Source: Balanoglossus misakiensis (taxonomy: Eukaryota > Hemichordata). From it: a stretch of DNA of 64,000 nucleotides. The notes under the pieces were generated by a model. The model ran no database searches. It saw only the letters and a program-made list of their open reading frames with translations, and was not told the origin of the DNA. Positions 24,557 to 37,777 of the stretch are shown in pieces. The position numbers and the translations under genes were made by a program. The stretch is taken from contig CM082585.2 in assembly GCA_040954595.2 (NCBI GenBank), positions 3,906,001-3,970,000 on the forward strand, read 5' to 3'. The stretch's first letter is position 1; each line of letters opens with the position of its first letter.

Positions 24557-25155
24557 GATCTCTCCCTCTCTCGCTCTCCCTCTCCCTCCTCCTCTCCCCC
24601 TCTCGCTCGCTCGCTCCCTCCCTCCCCCTCTCTCTCTCTCTCTCTCTCTCTCGCTCCCTCTCTCTCTCTCTCCCTCTCCCTCCCTCTCTCTCTCTCTCCC
24701 CCCTCTCTCTCTCCCTCTCTCTCCCCCTCTCCCCCCTCTCTCTCTCTCCCTCCCTCCCCCTCTCTCTCATCCTCTCTCTCTCCTTCCCTCTCTCTCTCTC
24801 TCTCTCCCCCTCTCTCTCTCCCCCCCTCTCTCCCCCCCCTCTCTCTCTCTCTCTCCCTCCCCCTCTCTCTCTCTCCCCCTCACTCTCTCTCTCCCCCCCT
24901 CTCTCTCTCCCTCTCTCTCCCCCCCTCTCTCTCTCTCCCCCTCTCTCCCCCAATCTCCCTCCCTCTCTCTCTCCCTCTCTCTTTGTCTCTCTCTCCCCCC
25001 TCTCTCTCCCTCTCTCTCTCTCTCCCTCCCCCCTCTCTCCCCCCTCTCTCCCCCTCCCTCTCTCTCTCTCTCTCTCTCTCCCCCTCTCTCTCTCTCCCTC
25101 CCTCTCTCTCCCCCTCTCTCTCTCTCTCTCCCCCCCTCTCCCCCTCTCTCTCTCC

Positions 25156-25189
<34 letters not shown>

Positions 25190-25226
25190 TCTCTCTCTCC
25201 CCCTCTCTCTCCCCCTCTCTCTCCTC
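24557..25226. repeat. 670-bp polypyrimidine (CT/CCCT)n tract
   Basis: Almost pure C and T on the plus strand for about 670 bp, mixing CTCTCT, CCCTCC and CCCCCC. The purine strand yields meaningless poly-Arg/Glu/Gly open frames. Such tracts can form triplex DNA. Confidence 0.97.
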
Positions 25227-26739
25227 TTTTCATTTATGAAATTACTGATTGTAGTTGACGTAATACTGTCCTATTGTACGTTACATCAGAGTCAATAAGA
25301 TTTTATTCGCTGGAAGTAGGAACAAGCTGGCCCATAAAGCTGGTAACCGTGGCTAGTGCGCCCTCTGTTTTGAACTTTGAATAAACATATAACTCGTTGT
25401 GAAGATGTCACCAATCGACCTTTCAAATTTATAGGCGCTACTCTGCAGACGTTCACAGAACAACCGACGCTCACACTGTTGTAGACGCTACAGACGTATA
25501 CTGATTCAAGGCACCCCGTGACTCGTCAGCACTGTGAATTTGTTGAAAATCTTGCACAAGGTGGGTCATGTGTTTATTTTGAATCCCCCGAAGGTCTTTC
25601 TTCTTTTACTAGCACTGATATAAGTTATAATTAAATTTCTGCAACTTCCCCCATTCAAAAATGTTGTATTATTTCCGAGCTTTGTGTTTACTTTGATTTT
25701 AAAAACACAGAGATGGTAAGTCTGGCTTCGGAGCTGGAATCAACCATGAACAATCACCGAAAAGGTGTCTGTATGAAATCGGCTAGGCGTAAACCCAGAA
25801 ATGTATACATTGCCATGTTTCTTTAGTGCTTCACGCTTCATCGGCAATGAAATGAGGTAGTCGTGAAAGGGTGGAATTTCCCTATATAACATAGCCTAGA
25901 CAGAATTATTTAACTCAGGGGAATGCAATTTTTGGGAGGGTCACTATTATAGTATCAAGGGCATTTTGGTAAAAAAGTTAAGTCGATTTCTCGTGATATT
26001 TAGTGTTCCTTTGTTGAAATATGGTACTATGAGTTAAAAGTGTTCCGTCACATTTTATCAGTGATACAAAATTTAAAACAAATTTAAATTTTATAAAACA
26101 CATCGATGGGCCAATCTCGAACTCCCTGATACTGTTTACGTTTTTACATTTTCCAAGAAAATGGCAGTGTCAGAGATCAAATTTAGATTGGGCTCTTTGT
26201 TTAATGACCGGAACATCGAACACTGGCATCGGAAAATATATTTCGAGACTTGAGTCATTCTGTCAAAGTTAGTATCGATTTGAATGGATAATCAATGATA
26301 CATCTATGACCAGTTTTGGCTATAAAAATAATACCCTAAGGACTAATCGAGTCCATTGCACGGTCTGAAGTGTCAAACAAACGTCTTCCATAACTGCAGA
26401 GTAGACTGGGTAAAGGTAATACATTTTTTTGGCTGATCGCTTTTAGGTTTGTTGAAATAGTGGCAAATTTGTAATATGTATTTTAGGGCATTATTAATTT
26501 TGGCAATTTCCCCTCCCCCTGTTCCTTCAAACCAGCCCGGCCTCTGTCCTGCAGTCAAGTGATTCCGCTTTCATGTCCACCAAAATTCCGCTCCAAACCA
26601 CCTAAATATGTCTTCGCTCTGTCCAAGGGATTAAAAAAAAACATGCGTTGAGAAAAAGATCCTGAAATATACTTTTCGATGAACAGCTCCGTTAGCTGCT
26701 CCTATTTGAATTTAGGTTAAAATTAAGCCATATCAGAAT
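25227..26739. other. Gene-free stretch
   Basis: No repeat of the window's families and no supportable gene. Confidence 0.45.
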
Positions 26740-27571
26740 TGCTTGTTGGAAAGATAAAACATTATTTAATAACGGACACCAAAGTTCGTAAAGAAGACAA
26801 AACTAAAAACAAAACATACACACACACACAAAAAAAAACTAATATCAGACTGAAATCCCGAAACCTAGTTTCTCTATTCAAAATTATGGTACATGGGTTT
26901 AACAAACACGAATTTCAAGCGACTAAACGGTAGAACAAAAACAACCACCACTTCTTTTCAGATGTCCTTATGTTGATATGTAATTTAATTGATGTTCTTA
27001 ATTATTTTGGTATCCAAGTCACGAACCACATTATGACAAGGTAAATTACCATTGTAAGAATATAACACGATAACCTTTGATACTGGCTATATAAATTAAA
27101 TGAACAAACACTTCAATGTAAATGTACCTGGCACTGTTTGGCGGCTGACGATTGTCGTCAGACAGTTCCGCATGAAAAATTACTTTCACAGTCTGTTGGT
27201 CTTAAGATGAATTACCATTGCAACAAAAGACCATGATAAACTTTGTCACTGGGTATAGAAATGGAACGAACAAACACTTCAACGTACCTGTCACAGCGTG
27301 GCGTCTGGCGTTTGTTTACGGACAGTGCCCATGGAAGCGCATACATATTTTCTTATTCTTTTAGCCCTTTCGAACTAGTTGTTTTGCTAAGAGCGAAAAT
27401 TCAAGAAAAACAGAAAAAGATGCAAAACTATGTTTATCTGCTCACATCAGTATCGTAACACCAACTTCTTAACAGAAGCCCAAAATCACAAAAGTTGTGT
27501 TTTTTTTCTTACAGAAAAATATTCAATAACCTTTTAACATATGGATATATATATATATACTTTAAAAAAAA

Positions 27572-27775
27572 AACAGTTTATGATGGAAATGACGTTAAGA
27601 TCAACGCAACTACTGACACAGATGTACGTAAATTTTACAACAGACATGCGTATTAGCCCACTTCCGGACTGTCAAAAAACTAACACATTACAAAATGGCG
27701 GATGGCACTTATCTCAGTCTATCTTCGTGACGCGTCTTGCTCAGTCACATGAGACGCAGTGTTCAGCGAAAAATA
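27572..27775. mobile_element. Inverted partial copy of the 28,122-28,528 insert
   Basis: Runs from CAGTTTATGATGGAA to CGCAGTGTTCAGCGA. It is the reverse complement, with modest divergence, of 28,122-28,342. The two arms together bracket about 350 bp of duplication-unit sequence. Confidence 0.75.
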
Positions 27776-28121
27776 TATAACTACCCGATTAACCCTTTCG
27801 AACTAATTGTTTTACAAAACTCCAATCGTACAGAAAAAAGGCGCAAATCTATGTTCATCTGGTCACGGAAATTTAAAATCATAACACCAACCTCTCAACA
27901 TAAGACAATAATCACAAAAGTGGTGTGTTTTTTTCGACAGAAAAATATTGTAATTATCTTTTAACATATATGGTGACAAGGGAAGCGATGCTTACAGAGT
28001 GAATCGTTTCAGGAAACCTACATCTAAATTGGAGACATTCTCCGTACAGAGATTGTAGCGCGTGGATAATTCTAATCTAGCTAAGGGGTCTGACTACCTG
28101 CATGACCTGCTATAATCTCTG

Positions 28122-28528
28122 TTCGCTGAACACTGCGTCTCACGTGACTTGGCAAAAAGACGCGTCACGAAGATAGACGCAGATAAAGGCCGACCGCCAT
28201 TTTGAAAAGTGTTAGTTTTTTGACATTTTCCCGGAAGTGGGCTAATGCGCATACCAGCCAAATGCGCATGTCTGTTGTAAAACTTACGTACATTTGCGTC
28301 AGTAGTTGTATTGATTTGAGCTTCACTTCCATCATAAACTGTTGGATTTTTAAAAATATGTATATTCGGGAAGAGTAAAAATGAATGTCAAGAAACGCGA
28401 CAGATTGAATGTAGCCCGGAAGTTATAGAACGTTCATTTATTAGCCAATCAGATTCCACAATTCTAAATATGGCGGTTTGTGTTTACCTGCCTCTTTGGT
28501 GTTTGTCACCGAGGCAGGGTACCAGCCA
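28122..28528. mobile_element. 407-bp insertion with 10-bp flanking direct repeats
   Basis: Present only in duplication copy 1; copy 2 reads straight through as CTGCTATTAATCTCTGCC. The insert is bounded by ATAATCTCTG at 28,112-28,121 and 28,529-28,538. No ORF. Its left half is inverted relative to 27,572-27,775. Confidence 0.68.
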
Positions 28529-28828
28529 ATAATCTCTGCCACGGGCAAAATTTGAATATTCCGAACAGGCTTGCACGCGCACACTTGGTTTAAACTTCGC
28601 ATATTGGGAGAGCGATTCTTATCCAAAAGAAGTCACCTTCTGTACCCAGTCAAAAAAGATTCCGTGTTTCGAATGTTCTAGCCATCCCCACTTTATTTGG
28701 TTTTAACGTCACTTATCGCCATTATCGGCCACAACGCCAAAAACTGTTCTGCATAACTTACGACAACGGGGAAGTCATTTTGAAATGTGTAATCACCTTT
28801 CATGTTACCTGGCGCAGGAATATTGTGG

Positions 28829-28830
<2 letters not shown>

Positions 28831-28898
<68 letters not shown>
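28831..28898. repeat. (CAT)n microsatellite, copy 1
   Basis: Perfect CAT trinucleotide run. The paralogous site at 40,491-40,538 is shorter. Confidence 0.97.
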
Positions 28899-28899
<1 letters not shown>

Positions 28900-30398
28900 A
28901 TTTTACGAATTCCAAATGTTGCTCTTTACTTATTTGTTATCTTAGTCACGAAGCACTCTTTGACATAGTCTGTTAGTCTTACAATAAATTACCATTGTAA
29001 GAATAGACCATGATAACCTGTGATACTGGGTGTAGAAATTAAATGAACAAACACTTCAATTTACCTGTACCTGATTAGCGTCTGACTATTGTCTCGGAGA
29101 GTGCCCATGGTAGCGCATAACAATTTACTGGTACTTTTAATCTTTTTAAGAATACTTGTTTTGGAACATAAGAGAACGGGGCGCAAATCAATGTAGTCCC
29201 CATGAAGTACTAAGTAAATGACAGACATTTTATTGCATGGTAATTTCTTTAATCATTTAAACAAGTAGGCCTACACACATTCTCTCTGAAAGCTACTGTC
29301 AGACGTTAAAAACGAAAAGAAGGAAACGTAGTAACAACAATTTAGCATTTACAAACACACAACTAGGGCAATGTCGTTGAAAAGAATCCTCAGATATTAC
29401 GTACTGAATGATCTTAAAATAAATACTTAATTGCGTGTCATCTCATGGTTACGTTTACGAAATAACATATTGCTGAATTGTAAGTAACGCTGTACATCAT
29501 TGCAATAAAGGTCATCATATTGAATTCGTAACGTCTGAATACTTGGGGATGAACAACAAAACAATAAAATTGTCTATTCCAAAAACGAAACTGTGAGATC
29601 AATTGTAAAGACTATAATATGCTAGGTATAAGCGAATGGTTAGTGGGCTCATCCAGATATTGTTTTTCTGTATAAAGACTTTTTAAGCATCACTCGAGAT
29701 GTATACTAAGTATGAATCTAACACACAATAAATAAAAAAATCGAAAATGTGTAAATAAACAATCCATCGCCGTGAAACACATTGAAACCATCTTAAACCT
29801 TTGAGATTGATATCTCCAGTAATTGTTTCCTTCATTTCGGCGCAAAATTTTACTGTATATGCTGATACACTCATAGTAAATTCTGACACGAAATTATTGT
29901 TACCATTGATAACTTCAGTACTAACAACTATATAGAAGCCACGCTGGCCAAAATGTAAACGGGTCTGACGATTTTAAATCAAAACCAGACTACCAAATAT
30001 GTTTCAAATCTGATAAGACGTTCTTAAAATTCGGTCGACGCAAACACAGAGACAGCCATTTTGAGACCCAGAAGCCAAATATGACCGCCCAGCCGCCATA
30101 TTGGATTGCATCATGAATTACATAAAAATGCATATGAACACCACTGTACATTTTTCCTGTATTATGTTTTAATGGAATTGAATTAAACATGTAGAGAAAT
30201 GTAATTCGATATCCTGTGAACCATACTGCATCGCATCACAACATCACAAACCATATTCTCGCTCAGGCGTTCAAATAGTTTTTTGTTCTGAATTTGAATG
30301 AATTTTGTTTGTACATAAAAAGAAACATCTCATAATGAATAGAGCCCAATTCATACAACTCTCGATTGTTGAAAATTGCCATTTTCTGATACACAGTT

Positions 30399-31093
30399 CT
30401 ACAAAATGTGACAGAAAGAAGATGACTCCTGATTCTCCACACGCGTTGTATGTTCCGGGTTCCTGTATATGTCGAGTGGGTCTTCTGGTGGGGTATGTAA
30501 GCTGTAAGCGTAGTCAGGCTGTAGTAAACGGGTCGGTTTTCTCTTCAGTGAGGTATACCCGCGCTGCCGACTTGCACTTGTTACCATATCAAATAATCGT
30601 TGGACTTGATCATGTGATTTGGTTCTATTGTTAAAAGCAACTAAACGTTGATCGCATTCATAAAGCAACCGCTTAAAATGGATTGGAATTGTACTCAAAT
30701 ATTCTCTCAGTGTAATACCATCTTCGATTAGTATGTCAACCCTTGTTAATACAACGATGAGGTATCAACGCTTTCTTGTGTGAAACGGTCATCGGCACTG
30801 ATGACAAGGCAAATAGCATCAATACCATCTCCCATTTCCTCAGCAAGGTCAACTGATTTACCGATCTCTGACAACACGTACCGTCTGTCGTAACTTCGTG
30901 TATCAAAGGGTCCTGGAGTGTCGAATACAATTATAGTTGAATTTCCATAGCGTGTTTTTCCGAATACAGTTGACTCCGTAACTGATGACAACGATTTCTT
31001 GCTAATAAACGCCGGATAACCTAATATTGTGTTTCCTGTAGCACTCTTTCCAGTACCCGTACGCCCCACCATTGCAATACTCCAAATGGCCAT
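30399..31093 (-). pseudogene. AIG1/GIMAP GTPase pseudogene (copy 1)
   Basis: Paralogue of the intact gene at 43,403-44,143 and nearly identical to it, with the same P-loop (GRTGTGKS), the same DTPG and the same C-terminal CHIL. A 46-bp deletion near 30,756, bracketed by a GG microhomology, removes the codons between RFTQESVDT and the segment before the TRxD motif. It also shifts the frame, so the first half ends after SSLY. The second half (30,399-30,698) stays open in its own frame but loses its start. It lies in the copy that also carries the LINE insertion. No upstream gene fragment could rescue it. Confidence 0.9.
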
Positions 31094-31235
31094 TGTGATG
31101 TATACTGTATTTGAACATATTTAATGTAAGAGAGATTATTATTAATCATTGCACATTGATTTAAAATACCTGAAACGGCCACATTGAAATAATTTAAAAT
31201 ACCAGATCTCATACATGTACAGCAACCATAATTTT

Positions 31236-31238
<3 letters not shown>

Positions 31239-31267
<29 letters not shown>

Positions 31268-32066
31268 CATACATACATACATACATACATACATACATAC
31301 ATACATACATACATACATACATACATACATACATACATACATACATACATACATACATACATACATACATACATACATACATACATACATACATACATAC
31401 ATACATACATACATACATACATACATACATACATACATACATACATACATACATACATACATACATACATACATACATACATACATACATACATACATAC
31501 ATACATACATACATACATACATACATACATACATACATACATACATACATACATACATACATACATACATACATACATACATACATACATACATACATAC
31601 ATACATACATACATACATACATACATACATACATACATACATACATACATACATACATACATACATACATACATACATACATACATACATACATACATAC
31701 ATACATACATACATACATACATACATACATACATACATACATACATACATACATACATACATACATACATACATACATACATACATACATACATACATAC
31801 ATACATACATACATACATACATACATACATACATACATACATACATACATACATACATACATACATACATACATACATACATACATACATACATACATAC
31901 ATACATACATACATACATACATACATACATACATACATACATACATACATACATACATACATACATACATACATACATACATACATACATACATACATAC
32001 ATACATACATACATACATACATACATACATACATACATACATACATACATACATACATACATACAT
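31239..32066. repeat. (CATA)n microsatellite, about 207 perfect copies
   Basis: 828 bp of uninterrupted CATA, beginning about 146 bp upstream of the pseudogene start codon. The paralogous tract at 44,283-44,586 has about 76 copies. Huge poly-CMYV and poly-YIHT open frames here are artefacts. Confidence 0.99.
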
Positions 32067-32568
32067 GATGCATGCATGCATGCATTCAAACAGACAGACA
32101 AGTTTGACTTTTCAAAATACCTGTTTTCAAATGCTCTTACCGTCAATTCGAATGGACGAATGCTCCAACTGCTTTGTCGTAACTGCTAATTCTTAGAGTA
32201 GCAATACAATTAAAACAGCTGAGGTCATATCATGTGATAGTGTAGTCCACCATTTGCATAAGCCAATCAGCGGCAGGTTTACGTAAACAAAACAGTCGGC
32301 TTCAATTTTCAATACCAGATCCAGTGTTTTCAATGTGATACTCAGCCTGCGTTTACGACTTCTCCAAAGGGGCAACGGATTCCTAACACATGTTGTTTTC
32401 CAATCTTTTACGGAAAACCATTCTCTTGTTTTATTACGGAATGGTCGATTTTAACCAGGAATGGATTCCTTATAAAGAGGCAGGACGGGGGAGGGGGTTA
32501 CAGGTGATCCTCTCTCGAGAGGTTTGTTGGTGTTTGTCAGATAGTACGTTTTTAAAAGACAATTTGCA

Positions 32569-34153
32569 AGGGGAAAATGTTTCGTATTTTAAAATCCATG
32601 TATTCCAATATTAAGTCGTGTGTCAGAGCTGGCCACTATTTTGATTGCCCTGCTGGGGCCAGGCAGGGATGTATCCTAAGCCCTATATTATTCAGTTTCT
32701 TTATAGAAGAACTTAACTCCATGTACATGTCAGCTGGTATTATGGGTGTTCAACTTACCCAAGAATTGTATGACCTTTTCTGTTTATTATACGCAGATGA
32801 TATCGTCATTTTTGCTGATTCTATTAGAAATAGCCCTCTTTTGCACTAAATGGCGTATGCAGATCAATCTCGATAAAACAAAGGTAATGATATTTCGTAA
32901 AGGTGGACATCGTTCGCGATGGGAGAAATGGCATTTTAATGGATCTGCGATTGAGATTGTTTCTTATTATAAGTACCTTGGTCTTCTCCTTTCCTCACGA
33001 AATTCATGGTCCAAAGCAGTTTGCACCTTAGCCAATCAAGCAAACAAAGCCTTAACTTCACTCTCAGTCGCAAGGTGGAAACTTGGCCACTTTGATTTCA
33101 ATGTTCATTTTAAACTGTTTGATGTGCTTATTCTGCCAATCCTTTGTTCTGGTTGAGAAGTCTGGGGCCATCAATATTTTGATGATATAGAGAAAATTCA
33201 AAGGAATTGGTGCAGAAGAATATTGGGTTTACCTAAGAATGCGACAAATGAAGCTGTACTAGGAGAATGTGGGCGCTTCCCTATTTATTATTACACTCTG
33301 AAACGTTGTATTAGTTTTTGGTTAAAGCTGTTAGAAATGCCCAATGACAGAGTTCCGAAGTAAGCGTATATTATGTTATGTAATTTGGACTGTATTGGCA
33401 GACGTACTTGGGCGTCATGTATAAAGGATATTCTGTTCTCATTTGGGCTGGGTTTTGCATGGGTTGCTCAGGAAGTGGGCAACAAGCAATTATTTCTGTC
33501 GACATTCCAACTAAGAGTGCAGGATATTTTTAGACAACAATGGAGACAACATGGCATTGAAACCAAAAACTTCGTACTTACATTCAATTCAAGAGTATCT
33601 TAGAACCTGAAAAATATCTTTCCATTCAGTGTCACCACAATGTTATCCAAATGTATTCACGTTTTCGGTGTTCTTAACTTCCTCTCGCTATAGAGGAAGG
33701 CAGAAGACACCACATTGACCCAGCAGACAGACATTGTAAATTTTGTAACACCAAAGCAGTTGAAGATGAGTACCACTTTCTAGTAATTTGTCCACTGTAT
33801 AACAATCTCAGAGTACGATACTTACCGAAGGATCTGTTTTTAGAGCCATACTTTCATAAGTTTATCAATGTAATGAACACAAACGATTCAGATACCATAT
33901 TCATGCTTTGTAATTTTGTTTATAGAGCAGTCAAGCTCAGAGAAAGAGCCGACGCAAATGTATTACATTTTCACTACTGATTTGTATACTTTTCCCACTG
34001 TACCTTACTTCCGTTTTCAGATCCACGAGGTATTTGTAATATTTTTTATTTTTTTTATATTTTTTTTATGAAGTAATGGAAACACTGAATGTAACCCCCC
34101 TTTGCACATAGGCCGGAGGCCTTGAAACGCAAATAAAGCATTATTATTATTAT
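32569..34153 (+). pseudogene. 5'-truncated LINE with 16-bp target duplication
   Basis: Non-LTR retrotransposon fragment, absent from duplication copy 2. It starts inside the RT domain (ARQGCILSPILFSFFIEELN) and has the catalytic LLYADDIVIFAD motif at about 32,787-32,822. The frame then shifts into NLDKTKVMIFRKGG and YKYLGLLLSS. A TGA at about 33,155 replaces an expected Trp, and a TAA follows near 33,361. The tail encodes a CCHC-like motif (CKFCNTKAVEDEYHFLVICP). The 3' end is (ATT)n after AATAAAGC. Flanks TAAAAGACAATTTGCA (32,553-32,568) and TAAAAGGCAATTTGCA (34,154-34,169) are a 16-bp target duplication with one difference. Inactive. Confidence 0.92.
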
Positions 34154-34169
34154 TAAAAGGCAATTTGCA

Positions 34170-34954
34170 TATTTGAATTTTGGGACAATATTTTGAAGAA
34201 AAAAAAATCTCCGAATCTGAATTTTTGACAAATGTTGCATTACAATATTTCACGGCATCGTAATTTTTGCCTGCTATTCTGTAAAGTTTGCCCTTGTCTC
34301 AAGGTAAGGTTGCCATTTAATTCTGAAGAAGTTGCTTGTTAATACTGCAAATTATCCCGGCGGAACTGTTTTGGTGGGTAGATAGCTTGTCTTATGAATA
34401 TGTTACAAATTAAAATGATGCTCTTGACTAGTCTTGTATCCTTGTCACGTACCACATTTTGACAGGGTTAGTCTGGTCTTACGATAAATTACCATTGTGA
34501 CAATAGACCATGATATCCTTTGATATATTGTGTAGAAATGAAACGAACAAACACTTCAATGTACCTGTCACTGTTTTACGTCTGACGATTGTCTTCGGCC
34601 AGTGCCCATGGCAGCGCATAAATATTTACTTCTACAGTCTGTTAGTTTTACGATAAATTACCATTGCAACAAAAGACCATGATAAACTTTGTCACTGGGT
34701 ATAGAAATGAAACGAACAAACACTTCAACGTACCTGTCACAGCGTGGCGTCTGGCGTTTATTTACGGACAGTGCCCATGGTAATGCATAAATATTTACTT
34801 ATATCCTTTTAACCGTTTCGAACAAGTTGTTTGGCTAAAAGCGAAAACTCAAGAAAAAAAGACGGTAAACTATGTTTATCTGCACACATCAGTATCGTAA
34901 CACCAACTTAAAAAAATATTTTATTGAAAATCAACCATCACCAGTACCCACAAT
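34170..34954. repeat. Duplication-unit sequence with a tandem internal motif
   Basis: Two near-copies of the block GAACAAACACTTCAA...GCCCATGGYARYGC separated by about 170 bp. The same block occurs at 23.9-24.2, 27.1-27.4, 29.0, 40.7, 45.4-45.6 and 51.7-52.0 kb. Confidence 0.75.
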
Positions 34955-37514
34955 AGTGGAGCGGCCAAACCCCGATTTTCATATGGATTGTGCATTTTGT
35001 GATAAAAGCACCAAACTTGGCTCAGATGTGTGTTACTGTGTACTAAGCAAATTCAGATAGCGAGCCACTTAATATCTGTTAACGGGTAGCCATGGCAACC
35101 ATTTTTCAAAATGGCCGCCACTACATTTATCTTACCCACAAAATAACGACTAAAACCACCAAGGTAATTTCAGAGTATGATATTTGGAACTAGAAACTAT
35201 AGAAAGGGTGATTTGCAAAATATTTGTGGTCACCAAAATGGTTATAAATACATAATGAAGGATAAAATACAGTTTAACGTCTACAGTGGAGCGGCATGAC
35301 AGATCAATTGTGTATTTGTGTTAAAAGCACCAAACTTGGCTCAGATGTTTGTTAATGTGTACTAAACAAATTCAGATAGCGAGCCACAATATCTGTTGAT
35401 GAGTTTTTTCACAAATGGCCGTCAATACAGATAATCTCACCCACAAAATAACAATTATAAAACACCACAAAACTGCTCAAAGGGTAATTTTCAAATATTA
35501 AACATCACTAAACTAGTCATAGGGGTAAATACAGGATCGAGATTCAGTCGCTAGAGAAATTCAAGTTTGGGAATAACCGCGGTTACAACAAACTTAGTTA
35601 AAACACTGTATAACCATAGATATATTATAATAGTGGCCTGGCATAAACAAAATTTTCATAACATTTGTGCATTTTGTGATAAAAGTTTAACAAGTAAAGC
35701 TCAGTTGATTTGTTATTTTCCCCATAAAAATATCTTTGACGAACAAAATTCCAAATTTAGTCAACCCAGGAAAAAACGGCATCTTGTTTCTCAACCTTAG
35801 AAATTGATCTGACCAGTTTGAATCAGTGCAGAATCTGGCTTTTCTATTTTATCTTCATCAAATGATTCATGCAAATAAAGAATCACTTCCCCATAAAATG
35901 GTGGCAGAAAGTCAATATCAGGACAGTCGATTGGTTTGTTAAAGTTTCTATAGAAACTAACTATGTCTAGGTTGCATGTACATAGATAGATGTTAGGAAT
36001 CAAAATCAAAATCTGTTTCAAACTATTCATCCAATACTTGTCCTTCGGAATGCGTTTTGATGAAGTTGCTTAAGTGCTTTGTCGCTTAAGTGCTCAAGTT
36101 ATCGAAAATTTTAATCGAACCTTGATGATAGTCATCCGTTCTATTTTGACATGTTATTTTGTGTATTTTTGAACCCCAAAATCAAAGAATAAAATGATAA
36201 AGTGTAATTAAGCTTCAAAACACAAAAAGTCTTCAGGATCACAACTTTACTGTAAAGAGTAAGATTTCGCTTACTTCATGCTATTAAATGAAATGAAGCT
36301 TTCCGTAATATCTCTTGCAAAGTCAGATCTTTACACATTGAGATATTAGAATGGAAGTACATTCCAAGTGACTTGTTGTGAGCATCGGGCCACCTAATCC
36401 CAGAAAATTGCAATAAGACCCGCTTTTCCATTTACCAATCTAAAGGCCAACTGCTTGTATATTTAGTTGGGTTTCTTTAATTAACACACATTTTTGACAA
36501 TATTCATGGCATGATGAACACTATTCTCGACAAATAAAATAATGTTGTGTCCTCCGGTGTAATTTTTATTAGTTTGGAATCAGACACGATTTATCTTTTG
36601 GTCAACTCTGTTAACAGTCGCCAAAATTGCTGGAGTCGAACTGATACATGATCTAAAGTATCAAGACATATGGTCGATTATTAACGTTTCAGCAGTTCGA
36701 CTTAAGTTTCTTTAATTTCCTATGGCATTTTGACAAACATCAATGCCCCGAAAAAAGTTTTCAACGCTGTGGTCGCTATTGTGGTCTAAACAAAGCCGAC
36801 ATTTTCGCATGGTTCGTTACCCGGGGTACATTTAGATTGCATTGCGTTTGAGGCCCTATGTGTATGTATGTCTACCAATAAACGCGTCAACCGCGGAGTC
36901 AGTTTGGATCAACGTCTATTTCGGGCAGTGGACTCTGTCAAGTTGATAAGGAAATTTTACTAGTCACGAGTAAGCCAAGCCCACATCCGCGTGCAATTCG
37001 AATATATCGGTGATCTGTTTATATGATTATCATTAGCTAAGGTGGTAAACTGTTCTGATTCATATGTGTAATTTACGTACTGCAAGTTAAATATCGCAAT
37101 TAGCCTAATGTTTGACCATAGACAGTATAGTTTGACTTATAGAGGAGCACCTATTAATCCGAGAACAAAGGGATTAACAGTTGCGCCTTTAAATTGTGTT
37201 TTGATAACTTACCTACCCCTATAAGTAGTTTAGTAACCATAATATCTTTGCAAATTATTCTTCCCGCAGTTCCTTGTATCAAATACAGTAGTCCACATTT
37301 ATTTCGGTGTTTACAGATGTTATTTGGTGGGTGAAATTATCTGTATTGGCGGCCATTTTGAAAAAAATGGTTGCCATGGAAACTCATCAACAGATATTTA
37401 GTGGCTCGCTATCTGAATTTGTTTAGTACACATTAACACACATCTGAGCCAAGTTTGGTGCTTTTATCACAAAATGCACAATCCATATAAAAATCGGGGT
37501 TTGGCCGCTCCACT
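34955..37514. mobile_element. 2.56-kb terminal-inverted-repeat element
   Basis: Ends AGTGGAGCGGCCAAACCCC and its complement, with arms of roughly 200 bp. Copy 2 of the duplication has the empty site (CCACAATATCTC), giving a 3-5 bp target duplication (CAA to ACAAT, depending on where the palindromic end is cut). The sub-terminal sequence is repeated inside at about 35,287-35,455, and a fainter version lies near 35,640-35,720. The interior has no recognisable transposase; the longest frames (for example 35,797-36,030, minus) match nothing I know. Non-autonomous; superfamily undecided. Confidence 0.85.
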
Positions 37515-37777
37515 ACAATATCTCTTGTCTCAATACTGAGCGTATTCATCAAGTTCATCTCTCAAAATAGAGAAAGGAGTGGGGGGGGGGGGGGAGTACG
37601 CTTTAATATTCTCTATCGAGCTTGAATATTCTTTACCTGTTGGGTCAATTTAAAAAAAAAAACAGACACAAGATAGAAGACAAAGACAAACAGCAGTCAG
37701 ATACCCTAAGTCTCCTTACAAAATACTTGTAATCTTGTCACCTGATACCATCGACATTATTAGTTCAACACACAGAT

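Noticed and set aside
24444-25258. Poly-Arg/Glu/Gly and poly-Ser/Pro/Leu frames
   Set aside because: Translation of a (CT)n tract; also at 38,504-38,823.
31142-32189. Open frames of about 300 codons of CMYV or YIHT repeats
   Set aside because: Every frame of a (CATA)n tract is open and repetitive; microsatellite artefact. The same holds at 44,192-44,666 and 15,000-15,480.
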